From: Bacillus albus
GTDB taxonomy: Bacteria > Bacillota > Bacilli > Bacillales > Bacillaceae_G
Direction of reading: 5' to 3'
NCBI RefSeq assembly: GCF_001884185.1
Contig: NZ_MAOE01000110.1
Coordinates: forward strand, 62,001 to 126,000
Length of the DNA stretch: 64,000 nt
Shown: positions 8,629 to 16,085 of the stretch, one piece after another
Numbering within the stretch: the stretch's first letter is position 1
Layout of the letters: each line of letters opens with the position of its first letter
Notes under the pieces: model-generated
What the model saw: the letters and a program-made list of their open reading frames with translations, nothing else
Databases searched by the model: none
What the model was told of the DNA's origin: nothing
Position numbers and translations under genes: made by a program

Positions 8629-9329
8629 GAGTGTTTATTACAGGTGGAAATCGCGGATTAGGGTTACAGTTAGTCAAAGTATTTCAGGAACATGGGCATA
8701 TCGTTTATCCGTTAGTTAGAACTGAGGTTGCGTTAACACAATTGAAGAAAATGTTTAGTTCTAGATGTTTTCCTATATTGGCAGACTTATCGATTGATGA
8801 GAGTACGGAGCAAATTAAGAACCAGCTTAAGGAGTATACAGAGTATATTGATGTAGTTATAAATAACGCTGGAATTACTGGGAAAGAGACTGAGGTTTTA
8901 CAGACGAATTCAGAAGAGTTAACGGACTTATTTAACATTCATTGTTTAGGTGTAATTCGAGCTGTAAAAGGTACATATGTGGCTTTAGCGAAATCGGATC
9001 ATCCGAGAATAATAAATGTGTCCTCTCGCTTAGGATCATTACACAAAATGGCGAACAAAGAATTTCTGCAAGGTCAGTTCTCATATTCCTATCGAATTGC
9101 TAAAGCTGCACAAAATATGTTAACGCTTTGTCTGCAACAAGAGTTTGAGAATAAAGGAATTGGTATAACGGCAATTCATCCTGGTAAATTAAAGACTGAT
9201 ATTGGTGCCTTTGATGCGAATATGACTCCGGCTGAAGGAGCACAAAATATATATGATTGGTTAATCGATTCAAATGAGGATGTTTCAGGGAAGTTTATTG
9301 AGCCAGGTGTGGGTGAATTAAAGTGGTAA
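8625..9329 (+). CDS. Short-chain dehydrogenase/reductase
   Basis: 234 aa, classical SDR. The nucleotide motif is TGGNRGLGL (residues 6-14), the structural motif is NNAGITG, the catalytic serine lies in NVSSRLGS, and the YxxxK pair is in YSYRIAKAA. All catalytic residues are present. The protein is csgA/carbonyl-reductase-like in size. It overlaps the acetyltransferases on both sides (four bases upstream, seven downstream), so the three are one translational unit; the shared substrate is unknown. Confidence 0.9.
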   Translation: MRVFITGGNRGLGLQLVKVFQEHGHIVYPLVRTEVALTQLKKMFSSRCFPILADLSIDESTEQIKNQLKEYTEYIDVVINNAGITGKETEVLQTNSEELTDLFNIHCLGVIRAVKGTYVALAKSDHPRIINVSSRLGSLHKMANKEFLQGQFSYSYRIAKAAQNMLTLCLQQEFENKGIGITAIHPGKLKTDIGAFDANMTPAEGAQNIYDWLIDSNEDVSGKFIEPGVGELKW

Positions 9330-10099
9330 TATACGATCTTACAATCATTCAGAATCTATTTGGTCCCTCTAAAAAAGTATTAAATGGTTTACCAAATGCA
9401 GTAACGATTGAAGAGATAAAAGAAGATGCCTTTTATAACGTACAAACTTATAAAGAAAAGATAAGTAGATTTGAAGAGGTTTGTTTTAACTGGGAGCTAA
9501 AACGAGCGAGTATTGTATTAGACAAAAGGTTTAGTAGTTATAAATCAAGTGCGAGGGTGTTACTTAATGCTGGTTTTTCTTTATATGCAGCAAAAATAGA
9601 AGTGTGTAGAGAGTTAGATAATGTAGATGCATTTGAAAAACAATTTACATACCGTTCAATAGAAGAAAGATTATCAGAAAAAGAATTTAAACGCATTTGG
9701 GAGCAGTGTATGTTGAATTCAGGAAATCAAACTTCCATTTTAACTATTGATGAGCATTTTTATTCAGTGCAAACAGAGTTAGGTAAAGGGTGGGAGAAGT
9801 CATGCATTGTTTTTTATGATAAAAATGAGCCAATTGGTTTGTCCATACCGCATATAGAGCATGGAACAGAAAGTGAAGGACAATTATTTTACTTTGGGGT
9901 AATGCCTCATTATCGAGGGAAAGGAATCTCTTCTCAACTGCATCTTCAATCTTTACATATATTAAAAGAAATGGGCGCTACTTATTATATCGGAAGCACA
10001 CATACTTCAAATGAAAAGATGCAGAAGGTATTTTGGAGAAATCATTGTTCGGTGAAAACGGAGCTAGAGCTTTATTATAAAAATTTAAAAGAAAGTTAG
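9323..10099 (+). CDS. Large GNAT acetyltransferase with N-terminal extension
   Basis: 258 aa starting at GTG 9323, inside the end of the SDR gene. The C-terminal half is a GNAT domain: FYFGVMPHYRGKGISSQLH holds the R-G-x-G-I/A acetyl-CoA loop (about residues 192-210), followed by GATYYIGSTHTSNEKMQKVF. The N-terminal 130 residues are a second, degenerate domain. A full-length paralogue lies at 50348-51070; both share the IPHIE.GT..EG block and GA.YYIG. Function is unknown; in both, the extension probably binds a specific substrate. Confidence 0.82.
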   Translation: MVIYDLTIIQNLFGPSKKVLNGLPNAVTIEEIKEDAFYNVQTYKEKISRFEEVCFNWELKRASIVLDKRFSSYKSSARVLLNAGFSLYAAKIEVCRELDNVDAFEKQFTYRSIEERLSEKEFKRIWEQCMLNSGNQTSILTIDEHFYSVQTELGKGWEKSCIVFYDKNEPIGLSIPHIEHGTESEGQLFYFGVMPHYRGKGISSQLHLQSLHILKEMGATYYIGSTHTSNEKMQKVFWRNHCSVKTELELYYKNLKES

Positions 10100-10110
10100 G
10101 AGAAAAGAAA

Positions 10111-11010
10111 ATGAAGACTATAAACGTATTTCATTATGACGCATTCACGAATAAACCGAATATGGGGAATCCAGCAGGTGTTGTATTAGAAGCGGATGGA
10201 TTAACAGAAGGGGAGATGCAGCATATTGCTGAAAAAGTTGGGTTTAACGAAACGTCTTTCGTTCTTTGTTCAGAAGTAGCAGATATAAAGATTCGCTATT
10301 TTACTCCCGGTCATGAAATGGATTTATGTGGTCATGCGACAATAGGGACTATATATGCACTTCATGAAAGGGGATTATTAGAAGGGAATCATAATTTAAC
10401 AATTGAAACGAAGGCAGGGATTTTACCGATACATATAGGTGCGAATGAAAGTGGAGAAACAGTTATTAAAATGAGACAAGCAACACCCCAGTTTCAAGGT
10501 TTTACAGGTTCTCAAGAGGCATTAGCACATAGTATTGGTCTTGAAGTAAATGATTTAGATGGAAAATTACCAATTGTATATGGAAGTACTGGTATTTGGA
10601 CTGTAATTGTACCTGTTAAAAATCTAGAAGCATGTGAGAAAATGAAACCTAATAATAATGAATTTCCATGTGTGTTAAAAGAAATACCGAATGCCTCTAT
10701 TCATCCGCTTTGCATAGAAACATATAATGCAGAAGCAAAAATGCACGGTCGTCATTTTTCATCACCTTATTCTGGAACAATAGAAGATCCAGTGACAGGA
10801 ACAGCTTCAGGTGTAATGGGAGCGTACTATGCGACGTATTTGAAGAAAGATTTTGATCATGAAATGGAATTAATCGTTGAACAAGGACAGGAAATGAATA
10901 AAGATGGTCGTGTAACGGTATATGTAACGAAAGATGTAGAAAATGAGAAGTTAAAAATAGATATTGCTGGAACAGCGGTGTATGTGAAAGAGTTTGAAGT
11001 TTCGATATAA
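10111..11010 (+). CDS. PhzF-family isomerase/epimerase
   Basis: 299 aa, normal length. The family features are visible: HYDAFTNKPNMGNPAGVV at the start, the catalytic glutamate in GFNETSFV (about residue 46), DLCGHATIG, and EDPVTGTASG in the second pseudo-symmetric half. PhzF proteins use a single acidic residue to shift protons on their substrates; only PhzF itself works in phenazine synthesis, and most Bacillus homologues have no known substrate. It follows the acetyltransferase gene by 11 bp with RBS TTAGGAGAAAAG, so it belongs to the same operon. A terminator follows. Confidence 0.9.
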   Translation: MKTINVFHYDAFTNKPNMGNPAGVVLEADGLTEGEMQHIAEKVGFNETSFVLCSEVADIKIRYFTPGHEMDLCGHATIGTIYALHERGLLEGNHNLTIETKAGILPIHIGANESGETVIKMRQATPQFQGFTGSQEALAHSIGLEVNDLDGKLPIVYGSTGIWTVIVPVKNLEACEKMKPNNNEFPCVLKEIPNASIHPLCIETYNAEAKMHGRHFSSPYSGTIEDPVTGTASGVMGAYYATYLKKDFDHEMELIVEQGQEMNKDGRVTVYVTKDVENEKLKIDIAGTAVYVKEFEVSI

Positions 11011-11014
11011 AAAA

Positions 11015-11041
11015 GAAAGCCCGGAATACATCCGGACTTTC
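11015..11041. terminator. Terminator shared by convergent genes
   Basis: GAAAGCCCGGA against TCCGGACTTTC (one mismatch), five-base loop, between the PhzF stop and the end of the minus-strand small gene. Confidence 0.8.
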
Positions 11042-11042
11042 A

Positions 11043-11252
11043 TTATCTGTTCAACACTTCAATATACGAAGCGTCTCCAGTTGTTCTTAAAGCAGAGCGG
11101 AAATTGTTGTTTTCTAACGTTTTAGCGACTTGCTGTAACTGCTGTGCATCATCATGATGAATAAGTAAGCTGTCCGCACCGCTTTCTTCTATATGAATGT
11201 GCTCAACATTTCCAATAGCATCATGTACTGCTTTTAAAAATTCAGGTTTCAT
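11043..11252 (-). CDS. Small conserved-looking cytosolic protein
   Basis: 69 aa, soluble and acidic, with no membrane helix and no cysteine. The sequence is balanced (MKPEFLKAVHDAIGNVEHIH at the start, then a His/Asp/Gln-rich middle and a beta-like C-terminus). A textbook RBS (ATAGGAGGTCACT) supports translation. I do not recognise the family. It is convergent with phzF and shares its terminator. Confidence 0.75.
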   Translation of the reverse strand: MKPEFLKAVHDAIGNVEHIHIEESGADSLLIHHDDAQQLQQVAKTLENNNFRSALRTTGDASYIEVLNR

Positions 11253-11427
11253 AGTGACCTCCTATATGTATGTAGCGTTGTTGTTATTATTTCCTTATTT
11301 TTGAAATGTAAAAGTAAATGAATTTTTGTTATATTAAGATTTTTGAAGGGGTTTCCTATTGGTTTGTCAAATAATAGTAAAGTTGTCTTTTGAAATGAGG
11401 GAATCTTCGGAATTGAAAGGTGAGGGA

Positions 11428-12267
11428 ATGGACATTTCAATAATTGCTGCGCAACTCGTTAAGGAGAAAGTGATTTCACATGATCCAAATAGCATAAAAG
11501 TGTTGAACGGAGGAACGACAAGTACTGTGTATTTGTTGGATGAAAAATATGTAGTAAAGCTGAATGAAGCGGAAGTAATACGTGAAGAAGCTTATTTTCT
11601 TTCTTTTTATGAGGAGAATACTTTATTTTTAAAGCTTTTGTATAAGGAACCTTTACATACTTATATTGTGTATTCTTTCCTTGAAGGTAATACTTCGTGC
11701 GAACAAGGATATAAAAGAAGTACGCTTCGTACACTTGTAAAAGAAGTTATTAATAAGTATAAAATTGTCCCAGAGGCAGATGGCTGGGGGTGGAAAGAAA
11801 GTCCGGTTCAATCTTGGAATGAATTTTTAAAAGGAAATGTGATGGAAGCTTATGAAAATGTAAAACGTTACATAAATGAGGAAGAGTATAGAATTGTTCT
11901 TAAACTAGCAAATAGGGATGCCGGAGTAAATCAGCCATTTTTATTACATGGTGATTGCGGATTTCATAATTTTATATTTCGGTAAAATAGGTTACATGGG
12001 GTAATTGATCCGTTACCAGTCCTTGGAGATCCTTTATATGACTTAATTTACGCGTTCTGTTCAACTCCGGAGGATATAACGAAAGAAACGATTGATTATG
12101 CGATGGAACAATGTGTATTTCAGAAAAAAGAGCGGGATTTGTACGACGAAATAGTCATAGGATTATATTTGCGTATAGATACATGTTTGAGACACCACCC
12201 GAAAGATTTAGAAGATTATTTACTAGCTTGGCGTTATTGGATGGGCGAAATTAAGCCGGCTTTATAG
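11428..12267 (+). pseudogene. APH/choline-kinase-like phosphotransferase, broken by one in-frame stop
   Basis: The true start is ATG 11428 (RBS AAAGGTGAGG). The kinase reads through LHGDCGFHNFIFR, which holds the Brenner motif HGDxxxxN, and meets TAA at 11983-11985. The same frame then continues NRLHGVIDPLPVLGDPLYD, which is exactly the metal-binding IDxxxxxxGDP/xxxD segment expected next, and ends normally at 12265-12267. Joined, it would be 280 codons. A single change (for example GAA to TAA) explains the stop. The severed C-terminal part carries the Mg-binding Asp, so the short product should be inactive. Confidence 0.9.
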
Positions 12268-12294
12268 TACAAATAGTTTTGGGGAGGTAGTGAA

Positions 12295-12855
12295 ATGAAC
12301 ATTTCAGAAGCAAAAAGAGATTTAGCAAAAAGAACGAAAAGAGGATTTCCAGTTATAATAGCTGGTATTTTATTTTGGATTGTAGCAAGTATAACGGGTG
12401 TTCTTCTTTCAGAAAAGCAAGTTGTGTGGGTGTATTTAATTGGTATGGGTTGTGTATTTCCTTTCGGTTTAATGATAGCTGCTATATTGAAAATTGATAT
12501 GTTTGCGAAAGGAAATCCGCTAGGGACTTTAGCTGGATTAATTGGCGGGATAAATGTATTAAATATTCCGTTTGTATTACTTGCCTATTTTCAATTTCCA
12601 GAGTGGCTACCTTTTGTAGTAGCAATGTTAATAGGAGTTCATTTCGTACCGTACGTATGGATTTATGAAAGTACAAGTCATGGTTTATTGGCAGTAGGGA
12701 CTGTATTCGTAACGTCAGCTTGCGGGATTCTTTTTGCAGACAATGGATTTACTGTCATTCCATTGTCAGTTACAGTTGTCTATTTACTCAGTCTAATTGG
12801 TTTATTAATTGAAAATAAAAAATTAGATCAGTATCAACAAAAATCAGTTTCATAA
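12295..12855 (+). CDS. DUF7010-like membrane protein
   Basis: 186 aa with six hydrophobic segments: about residues 19-37, 44-64, 72-90, 101-121, 128-147 and 152-172. Short charged ends flank them (SEAKRDLAKRTKR at the N-terminus, KKLDQYQQKS at the C-terminus). The length and helix pattern resemble the DUF7010 family as I remember it; function is unknown. RBS GGGGAGGTAG. It may have been cotranscribed with the broken phosphotransferase 27 bp upstream. Confidence 0.75.
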   Translation: MNISEAKRDLAKRTKRGFPVIIAGILFWIVASITGVLLSEKQVVWVYLIGMGCVFPFGLMIAAILKIDMFAKGNPLGTLAGLIGGINVLNIPFVLLAYFQFPEWLPFVVAMLIGVHFVPYVWIYESTSHGLLAVGTVFVTSACGILFADNGFTVIPLSVTVVYLLSLIGLLIENKKLDQYQQKSVS

Positions 12856-12877
12856 AAATATAGGGGTAGGGGGAATT

Positions 12878-13705
12878 ATGATGAAAAATTTCGTTTGTAC
12901 AACGTGTGGCGTACAGTATGCAGCGAGTGTGGAAGAACCGGTAAGTTGTGTTATTTGCGATGAGGAGAGACAATATGTAAATCCGAAAGGGCAGTCTTGG
13001 ACGACTTTAGAAAACTTGCGAACGAGTGATACATATAAAAATGAAATGATAGAAGAAGAGCATGGACTTTATAGCATTACGGCAAAACCAAAATTTGCAA
13101 TCGGTCAAACGGCATTTGTCGTAAAGACAGATTCTTATCGATTATTATGGGATTGTATTACTTATTTAGATGAAACGACAATTGAGAAGATAAAGGAGTG
13201 GGGCGGGTTAGATGCGATTGCACTATCTCATCCTCATTATTATTCAACGCAAGTAGAATGGGCAGAAACGTTTGATGTACCAATTTATATACATGAAGAC
13301 GATAAAGAGTGGGTAGTACGCCCGAGTAGCCGTATTATTTACTGGTCTGGTGAGTCTTTACAATTAGCGGACGGAATTACTATTCATCGTCTCGGAGGAC
13401 ATTTTAGCGGCGGTTCTGTATTACATTGGGAAGAAGGAAATGATGGGAACGGTATTTTATTAACAGGTGATATTATTCAAGTCGTAGCGGATCAGCAGTG
13501 GGTGAGTTTCATGTACAGCTATCCGAACTTAATTCCATTACCGGCAAGAAAAGTGGAGGAAATGGCGAATCGAGTGAAGCCGTTACAATTTAATCGTTTA
13601 TATAATGCATTTCACGGAGTAGTGAAAGAGAATGCTAATGAGGCAGTGGAACGTTCTGCTGAAAGATATATTAAGGCGGTAGAAGGAAAGTTATTTCGTA
13701 CGTAA
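12878..13705 (+). CDS. Metallo-beta-lactamase-fold protein with rubredoxin-like zinc knuckle
   Basis: 275 aa. The N-terminus has two CxxC-type pairs (CTTCG at 8-12, CVICD at 25-29), a probable zinc ribbon. The MBL domain follows, but the usual HxHxDH motif reads SHPHYYST, so the Asp and the third His are missing, while GGHFSGGSV and LTGDIIQV remain. One of the two metal sites is therefore probably lost, as in some redox or sensing members of the fold. RBS is GGGTAGGGGGA before tandem ATGs. It lies 22 bp after the membrane protein gene, suggesting an operon. Confidence 0.85.
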   Translation: MMKNFVCTTCGVQYAASVEEPVSCVICDEERQYVNPKGQSWTTLENLRTSDTYKNEMIEEEHGLYSITAKPKFAIGQTAFVVKTDSYRLLWDCITYLDETTIEKIKEWGGLDAIALSHPHYYSTQVEWAETFDVPIYIHEDDKEWVVRPSSRIIYWSGESLQLADGITIHRLGGHFSGGSVLHWEEGNDGNGILLTGDIIQVVADQQWVSFMYSYPNLIPLPARKVEEMANRVKPLQFNRLYNAFHGVVKENANEAVERSAERYIKAVEGKLFRT

Positions 13706-13721
13706 AAGGAGAATTAGCTCT

Positions 13722-13847
13722 ATGAAAACGTTAGTATGTTTCGGTGATAGTATTACAGCTGATGAAAAAGACGGTTTACATTTTGGTCGACAAGGTTATG
13801 AGTATGTAGCGGAGTTAATTGGTAAAAAGTTAAAAGGGATTTTGTAA
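13722..13847 (+). pseudogene. SGNH/GDSL hydrolase with large internal deletion
   Basis: A 41-codon frame with a good RBS (AAAGGAGAATTAG). Residues 1-15, MKTLVCFGDSITADE, are the N-terminus and block I (GDS) of an SGNH esterase. Residues 16-41 (KDGLHFGRQGYEYVAELI...) are its C-terminal block V, which holds the catalytic DxxH. The 140-150 residues that should lie between, with the Gly and Asn blocks, are gone, and the junction is in frame. The product cannot fold as a hydrolase. It is the last gene before a terminator. Confidence 0.85.
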
Positions 13848-13849
13848 GA

Positions 13850-13876
13850 AGCAAAGTGTGCGCACTTTGCTTTTTT
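13850..13876 (+). terminator. Rho-independent terminator
   Basis: AGCAAAGTG, loop TGCG, CACTTTGCT, then a T-run. It ends the transcript containing the truncated hydrolase. Confidence 0.92.
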
Positions 13877-14020
13877 GCTTGCGTATTTCCTCCTACAATG
13901 TTGCTGTGTTCATTGCAGTAGCTTTTATTATGCTAAACATATAGGGAAGAAATGAATAAAGTGGAATATAATTTGCTGCGCTAATGGAATGCATCCAAGA
14001 CTTAACAGTTGATTAATTGA

Positions 14021-14043
14021 ACTGTAAAGTTTAAAATTACAGT
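14021..14043. promoter_or_regulatory. SaiR-type operator 1 (perfect dyad)
   Basis: ACTGTAA, nine bases, TTACAGT: seven of seven pairs. It sits 160 bp upstream of spxA2 in an otherwise gene-free stretch (13877-14204). The same 7-9-7 arrangement recurs at 14134, 14889 and 15412. Confidence 0.75.
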
Positions 14044-14133
14044 ATAGTTTTTAGAAGTGAGTTGTTATTGTTTGTAAAAAGCAGATAAATTAAATATTCT
14101 CGAATAAATAATATAACGTGTATTTTATTCTAA

Positions 14134-14173
14134 ACTGTAATTTTTTTTAATACATTTCAATAATGTATATAAT
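14134..14173 (+). promoter_or_regulatory. spxA2 promoter with degenerate SaiR-type operator 2
   Basis: ACTGTAA (14134-14140), nine bases, then ATACATT (five of seven matches to the consensus right half, 14150-14156). The likely -10, TATAAT, is at 14168-14173, so the operator covers the -35 region. RBS AAAGGAGTG follows. Confidence 0.55.
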
Positions 14174-14204
14174 AATTTTAAAAGTAAAGGAGTGTGTGTA
14201 AAAT

Positions 14205-14600
14205 ATGGTGATTTTATATACGACAGCAAGCTGTAGTTCATGCCGAAAAGCAAAAGCGTGGCTTGAAGAACATCAAATTGATTATACCGAAAAAAATATC
14301 GTATCAAATTCGCTAACAGTCGATGAGCTTAAATCCATTCTTCGTTTAACTGAAGATGGTGCTACTGAAATTATTTCAACGAGATCTAAAACTTTTCAGG
14401 AATTAAATATAGATATTGAAGCGCTTTCGCTTAATGAGTTTTATAAATTAATAATTGAGTATCCTCAAATGTTACGTCGTCCAATTATGCTGGATGAAAA
14501 AAGATTACAGGTTGGTTTTAATGAGGACGAAATTCGCAAATTTTTACCGCGTAGCGTTCGAACATTTTTGAATGTTGAATTGCAAAAAATGGCTAATTAA
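14205..14600 (+). CDS. spxA2: Spx-family RNA polymerase-binding stress regulator
   Basis: 131 aa, the exact length of Spx. Residues 10-13 are CSSC, the CxxC redox switch of ArsC/Spx proteins; the RNAP alpha-CTD contact region and the conserved [17 protein letters not shown]-type block are intact here as [16 protein letters not shown]. The C-terminus ends in LQKMAN, like the LAN/VN-type ends read by ClpXP. Spx proteins activate thiol-stress genes. The neighbouring Rrf2 gene identifies it as the B. anthracis-type SpxA2 paralogue, which SaiR represses. Two dyads upstream support that control. Confidence 0.9.
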   Translation: MVILYTTASCSSCRKAKAWLEEHQIDYTEKNIVSNSLTVDELKSILRLTEDGATEIISTRSKTFQELNIDIEALSLNEFYKLIIEYPQMLRRPIMLDEKRLQVGFNEDEIRKFLPRSVRTFLNVELQKMAN

Positions 14601-14630
14601 TAAGTAATATTTTGAAAGGAGGAAACAGAA

Positions 14631-14765
14631 GTGATTGAAGTACGTGTTACAGTTAATTATAAAGATAGAAATTATCACACAAATGTTATTGTGAGTAAAG
14701 AGATGATTTGGACACAAATTAAACAATTGGCAGAAGAACAAGTTAAGAAACAGTGGACTGTTTAA
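14631..14765 (+). CDS. 44-aa protein in the spxA2 operon
   Basis: GTG start with an excellent RBS (AAAGGAGGAAACAGAA). The product is short, charged and soluble: a beta-like N-terminus (VRVTVNYKDRNYHTNVIVSK) followed by a helix (MIWTQIKQLAEEQVKKQW). It lies 30 bp after spxA2 and before saiR, so it should be cotranscribed. I do not recognise a family. Its placement suggests a role linked to Spx activity or turnover, but this is inference only. Confidence 0.75.
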   Translation: MIEVRVTVNYKDRNYHTNVIVSKEMIWTQIKQLAEEQVKKQWTV

Positions 14766-14888
14766 ATTGATTTGCAACTTAAAAAGCTACATGAAGTTAG
14801 GAGATATAGGGGCGTTCTGATAGAATATAAAGGGGTTTAATTTTTCATGCTAAGCATGCTTCTTATATTTTTACGTTTGACTAAACTA

Positions 14889-14911
14889 TCTGTAATATTT
14901 ATGGCTACAGT
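14889..14911. promoter_or_regulatory. SaiR-type operator 3, upstream of the regulator gene
   Basis: TCTGTAA, nine bases, CTACAGT: two mismatches to the consensus but the same 7-9-7 spacing. It is 46 bp before the saiR start, which suggests autorepression. Confidence 0.6.
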
Positions 14912-14957
14912 AAGTTACTAAGCGAGAAATCATATTTTTTATCGTAGGAGGACAACA

Positions 14958-15371
14958 ATGAACAGCGACTTTACCTTGGCCATACACAGTTTAACTTATT
15001 TAGCTTTACAGCCAGATCGAATGTCAACAAGTAATGCTATTTCCGAAAGTGCAGGTGTTCATCCCGTGCGCATTCGCAAAGTGCTAAGTTTGTTAAAAAA
15101 ACATAAGTTTATACAATCAAAAGAGGGAACTGGCGGAGGTTTTATTTTTGCCCGTGATTTAAGTGAAATTAATCTTTGGAATATTTATCAAATAACATCT
15201 GAAGGTGCATTACAGCCGAAGTGTCCAGAATCAAATGATCAGTGTATTGTAGGTTCGAACATGCGGAAAGTTCTTTTTGCTATTTTCTTAGGTGCAGAAG
15301 AACATCTAGGTGAATATTTAAAGAATTATACAATGAAAGAAGTTGTTGACCTTATTAATCAAGAACGATAA
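14958..15371 (+). CDS. saiR: Rrf2-family repressor
   Basis: 137 aa. The winged helix is at the N-terminus (FTLAIHSLTYLALQP, then NAISESAGVHPVRIRKVLSL as the recognition unit), followed by the dimer helix and a C-terminal part. Only two cysteines lie in the region where Fe-S Rrf2 proteins have three (KCPESNDQC, about residues 93-101), so thiol switching is more likely than an Fe-S cluster. In B. anthracis the neighbouring Rrf2 protein SaiR represses spxA2 and loses DNA binding under thiol stress; gene order and operators here match that. RBS is TAGGAGGAC. Confidence 0.85.
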   Translation: MNSDFTLAIHSLTYLALQPDRMSTSNAISESAGVHPVRIRKVLSLLKKHKFIQSKEGTGGGFIFARDLSEINLWNIYQITSEGALQPKCPESNDQCIVGSNMRKVLFAIFLGAEEHLGEYLKNYTMKEVVDLINQER

Positions 15372-15411
15372 ACGGCTTAATTATTATGTAGCTGTGAGTT
15401 CTTAAAAAAAA

Positions 15412-15434
15412 ACTGTAAATAAAAATATTACAGT
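15412..15434. promoter_or_regulatory. SaiR-type operator 4 (perfect dyad)
   Basis: ACTGTAA, nine bases, TTACAGT, identical in both half-sites and in spacing to operator 1. It lies 62 bp before the IDEAL-domain gene, which is therefore a likely additional SaiR target. Confidence 0.7.
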
Positions 15435-15496
15435 TAAAGTTAGTTTTTATATCTTTTTTATTGCTACAAAAAATATGTATAAGAAGGTGAAAAAGT

Positions 15497-15832
15497 ATGA
15501 TGTCAAATAATAATCATGTTTTAAAAGTGGGAGATTGGGTTCGTGGAATATCAAATGAGGGTGAATTCATAGTTGGTTACATTGTATCACTTGATGAAGT
15601 AGAAGATGTAGTTACAGTTAGCATTGTGAAACGTGACGATAAGTACACAAAAAACGAAGCGATTTTACTCTTTAGTAAACACGTTAACAAACTCCCTGAA
15701 TCAAAGGTAATAAATAAGGAACAAATCCTTTATCTTATAGACCTTGCATTATTAACAGGGGATGAAGAATGGTTTATTGAGCTCTCTGCAAAATTAAACT
15801 CGATAAAAGAGTTAGTTAATGAGGGGTTTTAA
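15497..15832 (+). CDS. IDEAL-domain protein
   Basis: 111 aa. The N-terminal part (about 10-55) is a small beta domain starting VGDWVRGISNEGEFIVGYIV. The C-terminal 40 residues hold LIDLALLTGDEEWFIELSAK, a clear IDEAL domain (consensus I-D-x-A-L-x-x-x-D-x-x-W/F-F). IDEAL domains occur at the ends of several small Bacillus regulatory proteins, and their partners are mostly unknown. RBS AAGAAGGTG before tandem ATGs. A perfect copy of the spxA2 operator lies just upstream, tying it to the thiol-stress regulon. Confidence 0.82.
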   Translation: MMSNNNHVLKVGDWVRGISNEGEFIVGYIVSLDEVEDVVTVSIVKRDDKYTKNEAILLFSKHVNKLPESKVINKEQILYLIDLALLTGDEEWFIELSAKLNSIKELVNEGF

Positions 15833-16012
15833 AGATTATATTATTATATTTTCTATGTAACTGTGCAAATTCAAACTTTTGAAGGGGCACACAACCCGCC
15901 TTATGGAGAGGATACAATTACTTTTCGTATAAAAGGAAATGAAATAAAATCCATTCATTACAAACATAGAAATATTCTTGAAGAAGAGTTGAAAAAACTA
16001 CATTTAAGATGA
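15833..16012 (+). pseudogene. C-terminal gene fragment in frame behind the IDEAL gene
   Basis: After the IDEAL-gene stop the same frame stays open for 59 codons. From GTG 15863 it reads as plausible protein (QIQTFEGAHNPPYGEDTITF, ending ELKKLHLR) and stops at 16010-16012. There is no RBS, so it looks like the tail of a lost gene rather than a gene of its own. Family not recognised. A terminator follows at 16052. Confidence 0.5.
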
Positions 16013-16051
16013 CATTGAAGTGATTTGTTTGCTAACTCCTAATAATGATGT

Positions 16052-16085
16052 AAATAAGCTGTCCGTATACGGGCAGCTTATTTTA
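16052..16085 (+). terminator. Rho-independent terminator
   Basis: AAATAAGCTGTCCG against CGGGCAGCTTATTT (one mismatch) with a four-base loop and TTTT tail. Confidence 0.85.
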
